NCBI RefSeq assembly: GCF_018967865.2
Contig: NZ_JAHLZY020000001.1
Coordinates: forward strand, 1,984,001 to 2,048,000
DNA: 64,000 nucleotides
DNA from: Hymenobacter siberiensis
GTDB taxonomy: Bacteria; Bacteroidota; Bacteroidia; Cytophagales; Hymenobacteraceae
Direction: 5' to 3'
This document shows positions 27,748 to 37,900 of the stretch, in pieces; position 1 is the first letter of the stretch, and each line of letters opens with the position of its first letter. The translations under genes and the position numbers were made by a program. Under the pieces are notes generated by a model. It searched no databases. It was not told the origin of the DNA and was given only the letters and a program-made list of their open reading frames with translations.

Positions 27748-30609
27748 ATGCAAAAACTTCGACACCTCACCGCCCTGCTGTTGACCCTGCTGGCCTGGAC
27801 CGCCCAGGCGCAGGTAACTACCTCGCCGGTTTTCTTCACCGATACCACGCCCGTCACCATCACCTACGATGCCAGTCAGGGCAACGGGGCGCTGGCCAAT
27901 TTCACCGGCAACGTCTACATCTGGACCGGCACCGTGACCAACCTGAGCTCCAGCAACACCAACTGGCGCAACGTGCACAGCCCCAGCTTCGGCGTGGCCG
28001 ACCCCTCGGCGCAGATGACCCGTAGCGCCAGCAACCCCAACATCTACACCATCACCTTCACGCCGCGCACGTTCTACCCCATTCCGGCGGCCGAAACGCT
28101 GCTGCGCCTGGGCATGATTTTCAAGAATGCCGACGGCTCCACGGTGGGCCGGGCCACCGGCGGCGGCGACATTTTCGTGGATGCGTCCACGACTGCCCTG
28201 TCGGTCCGCATCACCAACCCGACTTCCAACGCCAGCGGCAACCCGCTGTTCGTGGCCCTGGGCGCACAAGTAAGCGTAACGGGTACGGCCTCCGCCACGG
28301 CCAACCTGGCCTTCAGTCTCAATGGTACGCAGGTGGCCCAGCAGGCCAGCGCCACCACCCTCACCACCACCGTCACAGCGGCCACCGGCCGCAACGTGGT
28401 GCGCTTCAGCGCCGTCAGCGGTACCAACCAGGCGGTCGATTCGCTGATTTTTGTGGTGCGCCCCACCGTTACCGTTGCCGCGCTGCCCGCCGGGGCCAAG
28501 GACGGCGTTACGTACCTGAATGGCGGCACGTCGGTCATCCTCAACCTCACGGCCCCAAACAAGCAGTTTGCTTATGTCCTGGGCGAGTTCAACAACTGGC
28601 AGACAACCAACGCCAGCTACATGAACAAAACGCCCGACGGCAACCGCTGGTGGGTGCAAATCAACGGCCTCACCGCCGGCCGCGAATACGCCTACCAGTA
28701 CCTCGTGGACGGCACCCTGCGCGTGGCCGACCCCTACTGCGAGAAAATCCTGGACCCGAACGACGACCAGTACATCCCGGCCGTGACCTACCCCGGCCTC
28801 AAGGCCTACCCCACGGGCCGCACCACGGGCATTGTGTCGGTGCTGCAAACCAACCAGACGCCCTACGTGTGGACAGCTACCACCTTCCAGCGCCCCAGCC
28901 GCACCAACCTCGTGGTGTATGAGCTGCTGATGCGCGACTTCATCGCCCGCCACGACTACCAGACCCTGCGCGACACCCTGAACTACCTCTCGCGCCTCGG
29001 CGTGAATGCCATCGAGCTGATGCCCATCAATGAATTCGACGGCAACGACAACTGGGGCTACAGCCCCGATTTCTTCTTCGCGCCCGATAAATACTATGGC
29101 ACCAAGCAGGCCTTCAAGCAGTTCATAGATGAATGCCACCGCCGCGGCATCGCCGTAATTCTGGACATGGTGCTCAACCACTCCACCGGCCAGAGCCCAA
29201 TGGTGCAGCTATACGCCGGGGCCAACGGCGGCCCTTCGTCCGATAACCCGTGGTTCAACGTGACGGCCCCGCACCCGTATAGTGTGTACAACGACTTCAA
29301 CCACGAAAGCGCCCTCACCAGGTCCTTCTCGAAGCAGGTGATGTCGTTCTGGCTTCAGGAATACCACATTGATGGCTACCGCTTTGACCTGGCTGGCGGC
29401 TTCACGCAGCAGCCCAGCACGGGCAACACCTACGGCAACTACGACCAATCGCGCATCAACATCTGGCTAGATTATTACCAACACATGATTGGCGTCGATG
29501 CTAACCTGTACCCCATTCTGGAGCATTTCCCCGAAAACCGCGAGGGTAAGGCCCTGGCCGACGCCGGCTTCATGATATGGGGCAACGCCGTTAATAACTA
29601 CAACGAGGCCACGATGGGCTACCTGCCCAATTCGAACTTCAGCTACGGCTACTACGGCAGCACCGCCCAGGGTGGTCGCGGCTGGAACAGCCCCAACCTG
29701 GTAACCTACATGGAAAGCCACGACGAGGAGCGCCTGATGTACAAGAACCTCACCTTCGGCAATTCGGCCGGCACCTACAGCACCCGCGACCTCAACACCG
29801 CCCTGGCGCGCATCGAGCTGGCCTCGGCCTTCTTCTTCACCGTGCCCGGCCCCAAAATGGTGTGGCAGTTTGGCGAGCTGGGCTACGACAAGTCCATCTT
29901 CGCCTGCTCGAATGGCACCGTGCCCACGCCCTATGGCAACGACCAGTGCAAGCTGAGCGCCAAGCAGCCCGTGTGGGCCTACTACCAGGATGCCAACCGC
30001 CGCCAGCTCTACGATGTGCAGCGCGCCCTGATTGCCCTCAAAAAGCAGGAGTCCGCCTTTGCCAACCCCACCGGCTACACGCAGCAGCTGGCCGGCGCCG
30101 CCAAGTCCATCCACGTCAGCAACGCCACGCAGAACATCACCATCATCGGTAACTTCGACGTGACCAGCACCACCATCGACCCCGCCTTCCAGCGCACCGG
30201 CAAGTGGTACAACTACCTGTCCGGCGACAGCATCACCGTGACCAACGCCAATGCGCTCATCACGTTGGCTCCCGGCGCCTACGCCGTTTACACCACGCGC
30301 CGCCTCAAAAAGGCTGTTCTGCTGGGCACTAAAGCCAGCCGCACCGATGCCCTGCGCCTCGTGGCCGTGCCCAACCCCAGCAGCAGCAGCACCAGCCTCC
30401 GGTATGAGCTGGCCGCGCCGTCCGCCGTTACCGTAACGGTGCACAACGTGCTGGGCGCTACCGTACGCACCATCAGCAGCCGCGCCACGCAGGCTGCCGG
30501 CGCGCACGAGCTCGCCCTGCCCGTGCAGGACCTGGCCAATGGCATTTATGTGGTGCGCCTCAGCACCGGCCAGCTTATGCAAACTACCCGCATTGTAGTG
30601 CAGCACTAA
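27748..30609 (+). CDS. Secreted GH13 alpha-amylase family glycosidase with T9SS sorting domain
   Basis: A 953-residue secreted enzyme. Signal MQKLRHLTALLLTLLAWTAQAQ; N-terminal beta domain (about 25-130); an Ig-like domain (about 150-245); a CBM48/E-set domain (about 270-345) with LGEFNNWQTTNASYM; the GH13 barrel (about 385-760); a C-terminal beta domain; and a type A T9SS sorting domain (AVPNPSSSSTSLRYEL ... GIYVVRLSTG) over the last 85 residues. Catalytic regions: DMVLNHS near 472, DGYRFDLAGG with nucleophile D547, EHFPEN with acid/base E592, and ESHDEER with D659. It would cleave alpha-1,4 glucans at the surface and feed the nearby SusCDE. A LacI-like operator lies upstream. Confidence 0.93.
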   Translation: MQKLRHLTALLLTLLAWTAQAQVTTSPVFFTDTTPVTITYDASQGNGALANFTGNVYIWTGTVTNLSSSNTNWRNVHSPSFGVADPSAQMTRSASNPNIYTITFTPRTFYPIPAAETLLRLGMIFKNADGSTVGRATGGGDIFVDASTTALSVRITNPTSNASGNPLFVALGAQVSVTGTASATANLAFSLNGTQVAQQASATTLTTTVTAATGRNVVRFSAVSGTNQAVDSLIFVVRPTVTVAALPAGAKDGVTYLNGGTSVILNLTAPNKQFAYVLGEFNNWQTTNASYMNKTPDGNRWWVQINGLTAGREYAYQYLVDGTLRVADPYCEKILDPNDDQYIPAVTYPGLKAYPTGRTTGIVSVLQTNQTPYVWTATTFQRPSRTNLVVYELLMRDFIARHDYQTLRDTLNYLSRLGVNAIELMPINEFDGNDNWGYSPDFFFAPDKYYGTKQAFKQFIDECHRRGIAVILDMVLNHSTGQSPMVQLYAGANGGPSSDNPWFNVTAPHPYSVYNDFNHESALTRSFSKQVMSFWLQEYHIDGYRFDLAGGFTQQPSTGNTYGNYDQSRINIWLDYYQHMIGVDANLYPILEHFPENREGKALADAGFMIWGNAVNNYNEATMGYLPNSNFSYGYYGSTAQGGRGWNSPNLVTYMESHDEERLMYKNLTFGNSAGTYSTRDLNTALARIELASAFFFTVPGPKMVWQFGELGYDKSIFACSNGTVPTPYGNDQCKLSAKQPVWAYYQDANRRQLYDVQRALIALKKQESAFANPTGYTQQLAGAAKSIHVSNATQNITIIGNFDVTSTTIDPAFQRTGKWYNYLSGDSITVTNANALITLAPGAYAVYTTRRLKKAVLLGTKASRTDALRLVAVPNPSSSSTSLRYELAAPSAVTVTVHNVLGATVRTISSRATQAAGAHELALPVQDLANGIYVVRLSTGQLMQTTRIVVQH

Positions 30610-30630
30610 CGCTGCCTAACCAGGGCCACG

Positions 30631-30667
30631 AAAAAGGCCGCTTCCAGTTGGAAGCGGCCTTTTTTTG
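30631..30667. terminator. Terminator after the GH13 gene
   Basis: AAAAAGGCCGCTTCCA pairs with GGAAGCGGCCTTTTT around a short loop, about 20 bp past the stop codon, with a T run after it. Confidence 0.88.
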
Positions 30668-30679
30668 TGAAGCGGTTAT

Positions 30680-30790
30680 TCAGAACGTCATGCTGAGCGC
30701 AGCCGAAGCAGCTCGCGTGCCATAGTATCCAATCGATTGAGTTACTACCACACGCGAGCTGCTTCGGCTGCGCTCAGCATGACGTTCTGA
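30680..30790. repeat. Palindromic element, AGAACGTCATGCTGAGC family, perfect 40-bp arms
   Basis: 30680-30719 is the exact reverse complement of 30751-30790, with a 31-base loop. It lies in the convergent gap between the GH13 and BadF kinase genes. Confidence 0.92.
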
Positions 30791-30820
30791 GACGCATCTC
30801 AGTACTAACAAAACCAGCGT

Positions 30821-31675
30821 TTACCGCACCGGCAATTCGTCGTGGTACGCCACCAAATCGTCGATAGGGGAGCGGATAATCTTGCCCACTTCCATGCCGT
30901 GGGTTTTGGCCACCTGCGTCAGCACATCGCGGAAATTGTAGCCCACCGAGCCCACGCAGTTGAAGGTGTATTCCTGAAAGCGCGGGTAGTGCAGCACCAG
31001 GTTCTGGAAGAAGGTTTCGAAGCCTTCGAGTACGATTTCGCGGCAGTAGCTCACGTTGTTGTGGTCGTAGGCAAACTTGGCGAAATTGGCCAGGTAGCGG
31101 TTGGGCAGCGGCTGGTTGTAGAGGCGGTCCAGAATGTCGTTGCGCGAGCCCAGCGCGTATGTCTCCTTGAAAATCTCCTGCAGGCCATCGGGCAGCAGGC
31201 CACGTAGGTAGTCGCGCAGCAGCCGCTTGCCGAAGTACGAGCCCGAACCCTCATCGCCTAGGAAATACCCCAGCGAATCCACGTTGTACGTGATTTTCTC
31301 GCCATCATACAGGCAGGAGTTGGTGCCCGTGCCCAGAATGGCCGCGAAGCCGGGCTTGTGGCCCAGCAGGGCGCGGGCCGCGGCCAGCAGGTCTTCGGTT
31401 ACGTGGGTCTTGGCCTTGGGAAATACCTGGCGCAGGGCCGCCGCAATCACCTCCGCCTTCTGCGCCGACGATACGCCCGCGCCGTAGAAATGCACGTCGG
31501 TCACCTCCTCGCGGGGCAGCGTACTGGGCAGGTGCTGGTTGAGCGAGGCCACAATGGCCGCCGTGTCCATGAAATCAGGGTTATAGCCCTCCGTGTTAAA
31601 GTACACGCGGTTGTGCGCGTCGTCGAGCTGGCACCAGCTGCATTTCGTTGAGCCGCCGTCGGCAATAAGTATCAT
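30821..31675 (-). CDS. BadF/BadG/BcrA/BcrD-type ATPase, N-acetylglucosamine kinase-like
   Basis: A 284-residue cytoplasmic ASKHA-fold kinase. It has MILIADGGSTKCSWCQLD (phosphate 1, DGGSTK), GAGVSSAQKAEV, VTEDLLAAARALLGHKPGFAAILGTGTNSCLYDG (phosphate 2 and sugar-binding loop) and SLGYFLGDEGSGSYFGKRLL (the GDEGSG signature of GlcNAc kinases), then VGSVGYNFRDVL. It probably phosphorylates an amino sugar; glucosamine-type substrates are possible. It lies in the glycan-use region and has a LacI-like operator and a TACTTTCG -7 box upstream, which suggests control by sugar supply. Confidence 0.85.
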   Translation of the reverse strand: MILIADGGSTKCSWCQLDDAHNRVYFNTEGYNPDFMDTAAIVASLNQHLPSTLPREEVTDVHFYGAGVSSAQKAEVIAAALRQVFPKAKTHVTEDLLAAARALLGHKPGFAAILGTGTNSCLYDGEKITYNVDSLGYFLGDEGSGSYFGKRLLRDYLRGLLPDGLQEIFKETYALGSRNDILDRLYNQPLPNRYLANFAKFAYDHNNVSYCREIVLEGFETFFQNLVLHYPRFQEYTFNCVGSVGYNFRDVLTQVAKTHGMEVGKIIRSPIDDLVAYHDELPVR

Positions 31676-31701
31676 AGGAGAGGGAATTATGAAGCAGACA
31701 A

Positions 31702-31709
31702 CGAAAGTA
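31702..31709 (-). promoter_or_regulatory. Candidate -7 box for the BadF kinase gene
   Basis: TACTTTCG on the minus strand, 27 bp before the ATG, a TTCG variant of TAnnTTTG. Confidence 0.4.
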
Positions 31710-31744
31710 GCAAGTAGTGTGGGAACCGGCTGAGTGGCCGAAAG

Positions 31745-31762
31745 CGAACAAACGATTGCAGA
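31745..31762 (-). promoter_or_regulatory. LacI-type operator-like site upstream of BadF kinase
   Basis: CGAACAAACGATTGCAGA, centred on CG, about 70 bp upstream of the kinase start and 36 bp beyond its -7 box. It shares CAAACGATTG with the site upstream of pyruvate carboxylase. Confidence 0.45.
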
Positions 31763-32232
31763 AAACTTTTTTCGAAAAAACCGTTGTTCTTGGTTTGAAA
31801 AAAGCCGGGATGACGCCAGATAACCTGTTTTGGCTGTGTCCTTCCCCGGCTGAAACCTTGGTCAGTTTCGCACTTGGGTGGGTAACATCCTCAATGCTTC
31901 CGAAATCTGAGCGGCTTCGGCCGGTAAGTAAGTAGGCCGTGGCTAGCTCGTCAGCTTTCACGGGGCTGGCTCCTCCATTTTGCTGAATCTGTGCACGGCC
32001 GATACGCCCTCTAAACTGCGTTTTTTCGTGGCCGGTGCCTGCCCGGTGCATGTGCAGGAAGAAAGGCAGCAACATAGTGACTTCGCCACGCGAAGCATAG
32101 GCCGCATACTGGCGTAGCCATGCATCCGGCGGGACGTTGCCATTGCTTTCACGATTGGAATCACTTCCGTACGCACGATGCTGCGCCCGGAGCAGTATGC
32201 AGCCGCTTAGAGCGTATCCAAACAGGAGGCAA

Positions 32233-32255
32233 TACTGAGCTTGTCGAAGCATGGC
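32233..32255. repeat. Single arm of the CTGAGCTTGTCGAAGCAT family
   Basis: ACTGAGCTTGTCGAAGCATG matches an arm of the palindrome at 1643-1884, without a partner arm nearby. Confidence 0.6.
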
Positions 32256-32333
32256 GCACTACTTTAATTACGAAACCGTTACTTACTCAAAAGGCTGTTT
32301 TCAATCCAGCGGCTGCCAGCATACGCTCTGCTT

Positions 32334-32410
32334 CGTTTCGGAATCGAACGGACATAAAAAAGCCGCTGACATGGCCAGCGGCTTTTTTATGTCCGTTCGA
32401 TTCCGAAACG
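32334..32410. terminator. Long terminator palindrome after susE
   Basis: Perfect 35-bp arms (32334-32368 and 32376-32410) around a 7-base loop. The inner stem AAAAAAGCCGCTG / CAGCGGCTTTTTT is a terminator, and the outer stem CGTTTCGGAATCGAACGGAC extends it well beyond ordinary length. It sits just past the last gene of the SusC-SusD-SusE operon. Confidence 0.85.
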
Positions 32411-32421
32411 AATGCTTTTAA

Positions 32422-33252
32422 TTAGGGTGTGACGGTGAGCGTACCGGCCGTCACGTTGGCTCCGCTGCCGGTTATCGTCAGCTTCACCGTGTAGGTGCCG
32501 GCCACGGCAATTGACATGTCTTCGCCGTTAATCTTCAGCGTAGTGGCGGTGGCGCCGGGCATCAGGGGCTTGGTCAGCGCGCCCAGGTTGATGGCCCAGT
32601 CCTGGTTCTTGCGGAACTTGAAGTCGCCGACGTTGAGGGCCGAGCGCAGCACGTAGGCATTGGCCACACAGTCCCACTTCAGCATGCGGTCAGTGGCGGT
32701 AGCACCGGGCCAGCCATCGCCGGCCGGGCCCACCAGGCCCCAGGTGTCGGCGTTGGGGGCCGTGCACTCGTCGTAGGGGGTGGCCGTGAGCTGTTTCGTG
32801 GTGGAGTAGAGGGTAGGCAGGTTACCAGCCACGAAGGTTTTCAGGCGTACATCAACCAGGCCCGGCTGGCCAAACGGCAGGCCCAGAAACAGCAGGGCCG
32901 AGTTCAGGTCAATGGTTTTGATGGCCAGGGAAGAAGCCGTGCCCACGCCGCCGCTGATTTCCCGTACCGTGGCGAAGTTGGTGCCCGCCTTGGCAATCTG
33001 CAGGGTGTAGGTTACCGTGGAGGCTACTTTGGAATCGTCCGACGTCGTGATGGTGTAGGGCGTCCAGGTGTAGGTCACGGCCGTGTTCTGGGCATTGGCC
33101 TTCGCCAGGGCCCCGGCGTTGGTGGTGCTCGCCGTCAGCACCGGCGGGGCGCTGAACTCGGAATTAACCCGCACCTCGTCCTTCTTACAGGCTGTGAGGC
33201 TGAGGGCCAGCAGGCCGGCCAGGGCCGCCGTTTTGGAAAATAAGCGATACAT
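32422..33252 (-). CDS. SusE-like outer membrane lipoprotein
   Basis: A 276-residue surface lipoprotein. ATG 33252 opens the signal MYRLFSKTAALAGLLALSLTAC, with lipidated Cys22; a longer frame start is ignored. The N-terminal Ig-like SusE domain follows (SEFSAPPVLTASTTNAGAL, VTYTWTPYTITTSDDS), then a middle domain ending STTKQLTATPYDECTAP, and a C-terminal SusE/SusF starch-binding-type domain with TWGLVGPAGDGWPGATATDRML and FKFRKNQDWAINLG. SusE proteins bind oligosaccharides next to the SusCD pore. It is the third gene after susC and susD on the same strand. Confidence 0.88.
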   Translation of the reverse strand: MYRLFSKTAALAGLLALSLTACKKDEVRVNSEFSAPPVLTASTTNAGALAKANAQNTAVTYTWTPYTITTSDDSKVASTVTYTLQIAKAGTNFATVREISGGVGTASSLAIKTIDLNSALLFLGLPFGQPGLVDVRLKTFVAGNLPTLYSTTKQLTATPYDECTAPNADTWGLVGPAGDGWPGATATDRMLKWDCVANAYVLRSALNVGDFKFRKNQDWAINLGALTKPLMPGATATTLKINGEDMSIAVAGTYTVKLTITGSGANVTAGTLTVTP

Positions 33253-33324
33253 AAGAATAAGTGAGTTGAGTGAGAACAAAGGATACTGCCTGCCCGGAGT
33301 TGCCGCCGGGCAGGCAGAAAAAGC

Positions 33325-34974
33325 TTAGTAGCCGGGGTTCTGCTTCAGGTTCGGGTTGGCCGTGAGGTCAGAGGCCGGAATCGGAAACAGCTTGTACTTG
33401 TCATCCACCGCTTTGCCTCCCGAAATGCCGCCTTTCCAGGGCCAGAGGTAGGCGCCGGTCACAAACTTGCTGTAGCGGATAAGGTCGGTGCGGCGGGTGC
33501 CTTCCCAGTGCAGCTCGCGGGCGCGCTCGTCGAGGATGAAGTCGGAGGTCAGCTGGGCATCGGTGATGTCGGCCGTGGCGCTGGCCGTGGTCGTGGGCAG
33601 GCCGAAGCCCCGACGACGAATCTGGTTCACGTAGCCCAGCGCCAGGGTGCGGTCACCGCTGCCACGGGTAGCGGCTTCGGCGTAGATGAGCATCATGTCG
33701 GCTAGGCGCAACATGGGGAAGTCCACGCTCGAAAAGTTGAGCGAAGCCCCCTGCGCCACGCCTGCCGAGTTCACGTTGCGGTACTTCACCACGCCCAGGC
33801 CTTGCGTGAACTGGCTCAGGTCGGTGATGGCCAGCGTCTGGCCCTTGGTGTAGAAGCGGCCCCGGCGGTCGCGGGTGGTGTCGCCGCCAGCCAGGAAAAA
33901 CTTGTCGAACAAAGCACTAGTGGTACGCAGACCGCCCCAGCCGGTGGTTTGGCCTACCAGGCGCTGCCAGCTGGCATCAGCCCCACTTGTGGCACCGTTG
34001 ATGAGGAACGTGGTGCCGCCGTAGCTCTGCACGCTGTTTACATCAAAAATGACGGGCCAGATGATTTCACTTTTGGCCGACGCCAAGTGATTGTCGGCCA
34101 GAAACAGGCGGCCGTAGGCTGAGGCAACCGCCGGCGCAGCCGTGGTGCTGAGCGTGTAGCCTGCGTCAATCACGGCCTTGGCTTCGGTGGCGGCCTTGGC
34201 GTACTGCGGGGTACCGGTATACACGCCGGCATTGAGGTAGAGGCGGGCCAGGAAGCCGTGCGCGGCGGCCTGGTCTACGCGGCCATACTCATTGGTTCGG
34301 GGGGTAGCCAGGTCGTTGGTGAGAGCGAGCAGCTCGCTTTCCACGAAGCTATAGAGCTGCTGGCGGGTGTTGTACACGGGCAGCGGGCCACCCACGGGGT
34401 CTTTCTCGGTCACGAACGGGCCGTTGCCGAACAGGTCGATGACGTGGTAGTAGGCTACGGCCCGCAGGAACCGGGCCTCGGCCCGGAACAGCTTGCCCTG
34501 TTCCTGCTCGCTGCTGCTCAGGCGGCTGCTGAGCTTGTCGTCGGTGGCTTCGCGCAGGAATTCGTTGCAGATGGCAATTTCGTAGTACAGGCGGCTGTAG
34601 AAACCCCGGGTCAGCGGGTCGCTGGCATCCCAGCTCAGCTTGTGCCACTCCTGCACGCCCGGGTCGTTCCAGGCAATCACGGCTTCGTCGGTGGTCAGCT
34701 CCTGGGCACTCCACCACTGGCGGATGTAGTCGGAAGTGCCGGCGTCGATACCGGTGATGTCGCCCGAGCCGGGGCCCGAAGCCCCGGTGAGGGCGAAGCC
34801 GCCGTAGAGCTTGGCCAGCACCTGCTTATAGCCGGCCAGCCCAACGTACACCTTGTCGCCGGTGAGCTCATACTTCGGCGTCTGGTCCAGGTCTTTGGTG
34901 CAGGACGTGCTGAAGCCCGCCAGGGCGGTGCTCAGCGTGAGGGCCGTTAGCCCCCGGTATAATGCGTTTTTCAT
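33325..34974 (-). CDS. RagB/SusD family nutrient uptake lipoprotein
   Basis: A 549-residue surface lipoprotein. Signal ALTLSTALAGFSTSC with lipidated Cys25, then the TPR-like helical SusD fold: YVGLAGYKQVLAKLYGGFAL, WWSAQELTTDEAVIAWND, RAEARFLRAVAYYHVIDLFG (hallmark), AAHGFLARLYLNAGVYTG, FPMLRLADMMLIYAEAATRG (hallmark), ILDERARELHWEGTRRTDLIRY (hallmark) and LFPIPASDLTANPNLKQNPGY at the C-terminus. It caps the SusC pore and delivers glycan. It starts 15 bp after susC, consistent with one operon. Confidence 0.95.
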   Translation of the reverse strand: MKNALYRGLTALTLSTALAGFSTSCTKDLDQTPKYELTGDKVYVGLAGYKQVLAKLYGGFALTGASGPGSGDITGIDAGTSDYIRQWWSAQELTTDEAVIAWNDPGVQEWHKLSWDASDPLTRGFYSRLYYEIAICNEFLREATDDKLSSRLSSSEQEQGKLFRAEARFLRAVAYYHVIDLFGNGPFVTEKDPVGGPLPVYNTRQQLYSFVESELLALTNDLATPRTNEYGRVDQAAAHGFLARLYLNAGVYTGTPQYAKAATEAKAVIDAGYTLSTTAAPAVASAYGRLFLADNHLASAKSEIIWPVIFDVNSVQSYGGTTFLINGATSGADASWQRLVGQTTGWGGLRTTSALFDKFFLAGGDTTRDRRGRFYTKGQTLAITDLSQFTQGLGVVKYRNVNSAGVAQGASLNFSSVDFPMLRLADMMLIYAEAATRGSGDRTLALGYVNQIRRRGFGLPTTTASATADITDAQLTSDFILDERARELHWEGTRRTDLIRYSKFVTGAYLWPWKGGISGGKAVDDKYKLFPIPASDLTANPNLKQNPGY

Positions 34975-34989
34975 GAGTACTGGTGGGAA

Positions 34990-37900
34990 TTAAATGCCTA
35001 GGGCGAGGCCGAGGGTGAAAGTACGGGCACGCGGGTAAAAGTTGCTGTCGATGCCACCGGATACTTCGGGGTCAACCCCTTTGTACTTGGTCACGAGGAA
35101 AGCATTTTGCACGTTGGCCGTTACGCGGAGCGATGAAGCGCCGAGCACCTTGCCAACGTTGTAGCCCAGCGAGATGTTTTCGGCCCGCAGGAACGAAGCA
35201 TTCTGGACGTAATAGTCCGAAAACAGCTGCTGACGGGTGAAGCCGGTGTTCAGCACGTCGGGGCTCAGGTTACTTACGAAAAGAGTGGAGCCTTGGGCGT
35301 TGGCATAGGTACCAAAGTTTGCGGCGTTGGCATTATACACGTAGTTGCCCAGGTTGCTGCGCAGGGTGAAGGCAAAAACCAGCTTCTTGTACGTCAGGTT
35401 CGAGCTGAAGCCCAGCGTAACGAGCGGCGCGGACTGCTTGTAGGAAACGTAGTCGGCGTCGTTGATGATGCCGTTGCCGTCTTTGTCTACATACAGCCCT
35501 TCCACGGGGCGGCCATCGGCACCGTACACCTGCTTAGCCACGAAGAAAGAGTTGATGGGCTGGCCCACGCCCTGAATCTGGATGGTGTTGCCGGTGCCGC
35601 CGCCAATGCCGCCCACCTTGTAGCCGTTGAAGTTTTCGGCCTGCTGGCCGAGGTCAGTGATTTTGTTCACGTTGTAGGCGCCGTTCAGGTTCACGTTCCA
35701 GTTCAGGTCAGAACCCTGCAGGATGCCGTAGTTCAGGCCTACCTCGATGCCGCGGTTGCGCAGCGAGCCGATGTTGGCGTCGAGCTGGTTGGTAAGGTTG
35801 GAGCCGGCCGAGAAGTTCACGCGGGCCAGCAGGTTGCTGGCGCGGCGCTCATACACGTCTACCGTAGCCGTCAGGCGGTTATCCAGGAAGCCCAGGTCCA
35901 GGCCGGCGTTGTAGGTGTTGGTGGTTTCCCAGGTTAGGATGGCGTTGTAGCCCTGGGGGCTATAGGTCGGCACGGTCGTGCTGCCCGTGTTGCCGAGCGG
36001 GTAGGTCGTCGACGAGCCGCTGAGTACGTAGCGCGGTTGCGTGTCGTAGTAGCCCTGGCCCAGGTCCTGCTGGCCCGTGCGGCCGTAGCCGGCCCGCAGC
36101 TTCAACTCCGAAAACAGGTTGTTATCTTTCAGGAAATCCTCGTTCTTCACGCGCCAGGCCAGGCCTACGGCCGGGAACAAGCCGCTGCGGTAGCCCGGAC
36201 GGAAGCGCGAGGTCTGGTCATTACGCAGGGTAGCCGTCAGCAGGTACTTATCCTTCACGTTCATCGTGGCGCGGCCGAAGTACGAGAGCATCACCAGCTT
36301 GCCGTAGTAGTTCGGCACAGTCAGGGTATCGCTCGAGTTCACCTTGGTCTTGCGGTCGTAGCGGTAGTCCAGGAAGTTAGGGCCCTGGTACACGAAGGTT
36401 TGGTAGGCATAGCCGCCCTGCACGTCGAATTTGGTGCCGCCCACTTGCTTGCCGTAAGCCAGGTAGGCTTCGAGCAGCTTCATGTCCTTGTCCTGGGCGT
36501 ACTGAGTATAGCGGCCGTTAATACCGGCGTTGGTGGCGGCGGCGGCGGCCGTGTTGTAGTTACCGAAGTCCGTGGGCTGAATGATGTTGCTGCCGCGTCC
36601 GCGCGACACATCCAGGCCCAGGTTCAGGTTGGCGCGCAGGCCGTCAATGCCGTGGACTTTGTAGTCGAACTGCACGTTGCCGATGAGGCGCTTCACCTGA
36701 CTGGTGTTGTTGGAGTTGTTGAGGGCGGCCACCGGGTTGCCGGGGGCGTTGCCCAAGGGCTGGCCCACCGAGTTGGTGAACTGGGAGTAGCCGCCGTAGC
36801 GCGTAAAGCGCGACTCGGTCGACGTAACCGATTGGGTGGGGTCGTAGAGCGCAGCCCCGGACACGGTGCCGTAGTCCACAAAGCGGTTATCCACAACCGA
36901 ACCTTTGGCGTTCACGTCGATGCGCAGGTGGTTGTCGAGCAGCGTGGGCGATAGGCTCACCGAGCCCGAGTTCCGCTTCAGCAGGTTGGTGATGATGATG
37001 CCCTCCTGGTAGAGGTTGCCGTACGAAACCCGGAACGGCACTTTGGCCACCGAGCCAATCAGGCTCACCGTGTTGTCGTAGGTGGCGGCAGTGCGGGAAA
37101 TTTCCTTCTGCCAGTTGGTGTCGCCTTTGCCCAGCGTGGCAAACTGCGAAGCCGCGCCATTGGTCTGAATCAGGCTGCGGAACTGGTCGGTGCTCAGCGT
37201 CTCGTAGCGGCGGGCCACGGTCGAAACGCCCACTTGCGAGTTCAGCTCCACGCGGAGCTTTTCGCCCTGCAGGCCTTTTTTGGTGGTGATGAGGATAACG
37301 CCGCCCGAAGCTCGGTTGCCGTAGATGGCGGTGGCCGAAGCGTCTTTCAGCACCGTGAAGGTCGCAATGTCGCTGGGGTTAATCAGGGAGAGCGGGTTGG
37401 AGGCGCCGCTGATGCCTTCCTTGTCTACGGGCACGCCGTCAATCACGTACAGCGGGTCGCTGTTAGCGTTCAGCGACGAGTTGCCCCGGATGCGGATAAC
37501 GCTGCCCGTGCCGGGCGCGCCGCCGGCCGTGGTGATGCTCACACCGGCCACTTTGCCCTGGATGAGCTGCTCGGGGTTGGTTACCTGGCCCTGCACAAAC
37601 TGCTTGGCATCAACCGTGGCCACAGCCCCGGTCACGTCCTGGCGGCGCTGGGTGCCGTAGCCTACTACCACGGCCTCGGCCAGCTGGGTCGTATTCTCGC
37701 TCAGGCCGGCCGATACTTCGGCGTTCTGGCCAGCAACTACCGTCACGGCACGGCGAACGGGGTTGTAGCCCACAAACGAAATCACGACTGTGTGCGGTCC
37801 GGCGGGCACGCTCTGGATGCTGTAAGTTCCGTCTATGTTTGAAGAGCTGCCCAGCGAAGTGCCCTCGATGAGGACCGTAGCGCCGGGAATGCCTTCGTTT

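Larger units (their letters stand above)
31676..32421. other. Gene-poor region between BadF kinase and susE
   Basis: 746 bp without a convincing gene. It holds the kinase promoter and LacI-like site (31702-31762), a single palindrome arm (32233-32255) and a long terminator palindrome (32334-32410). A 218-codon minus-strand frame crosses the area but overlaps the kinase gene and shows no recognisable domain, so it is treated as non-coding or degraded. Confidence 0.6.

Noticed and set aside
29467..30606. Minus-strand frame over the amylase C-terminus
   Set aside because: Antisense shadow of a well-supported GH13 gene.
31596..32252. 218-codon minus-strand frame downstream of the BadF kinase promoter
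   Set aside because: It overlaps the kinase start and its promoter, includes part of a repeat and shows no known domain or signal.
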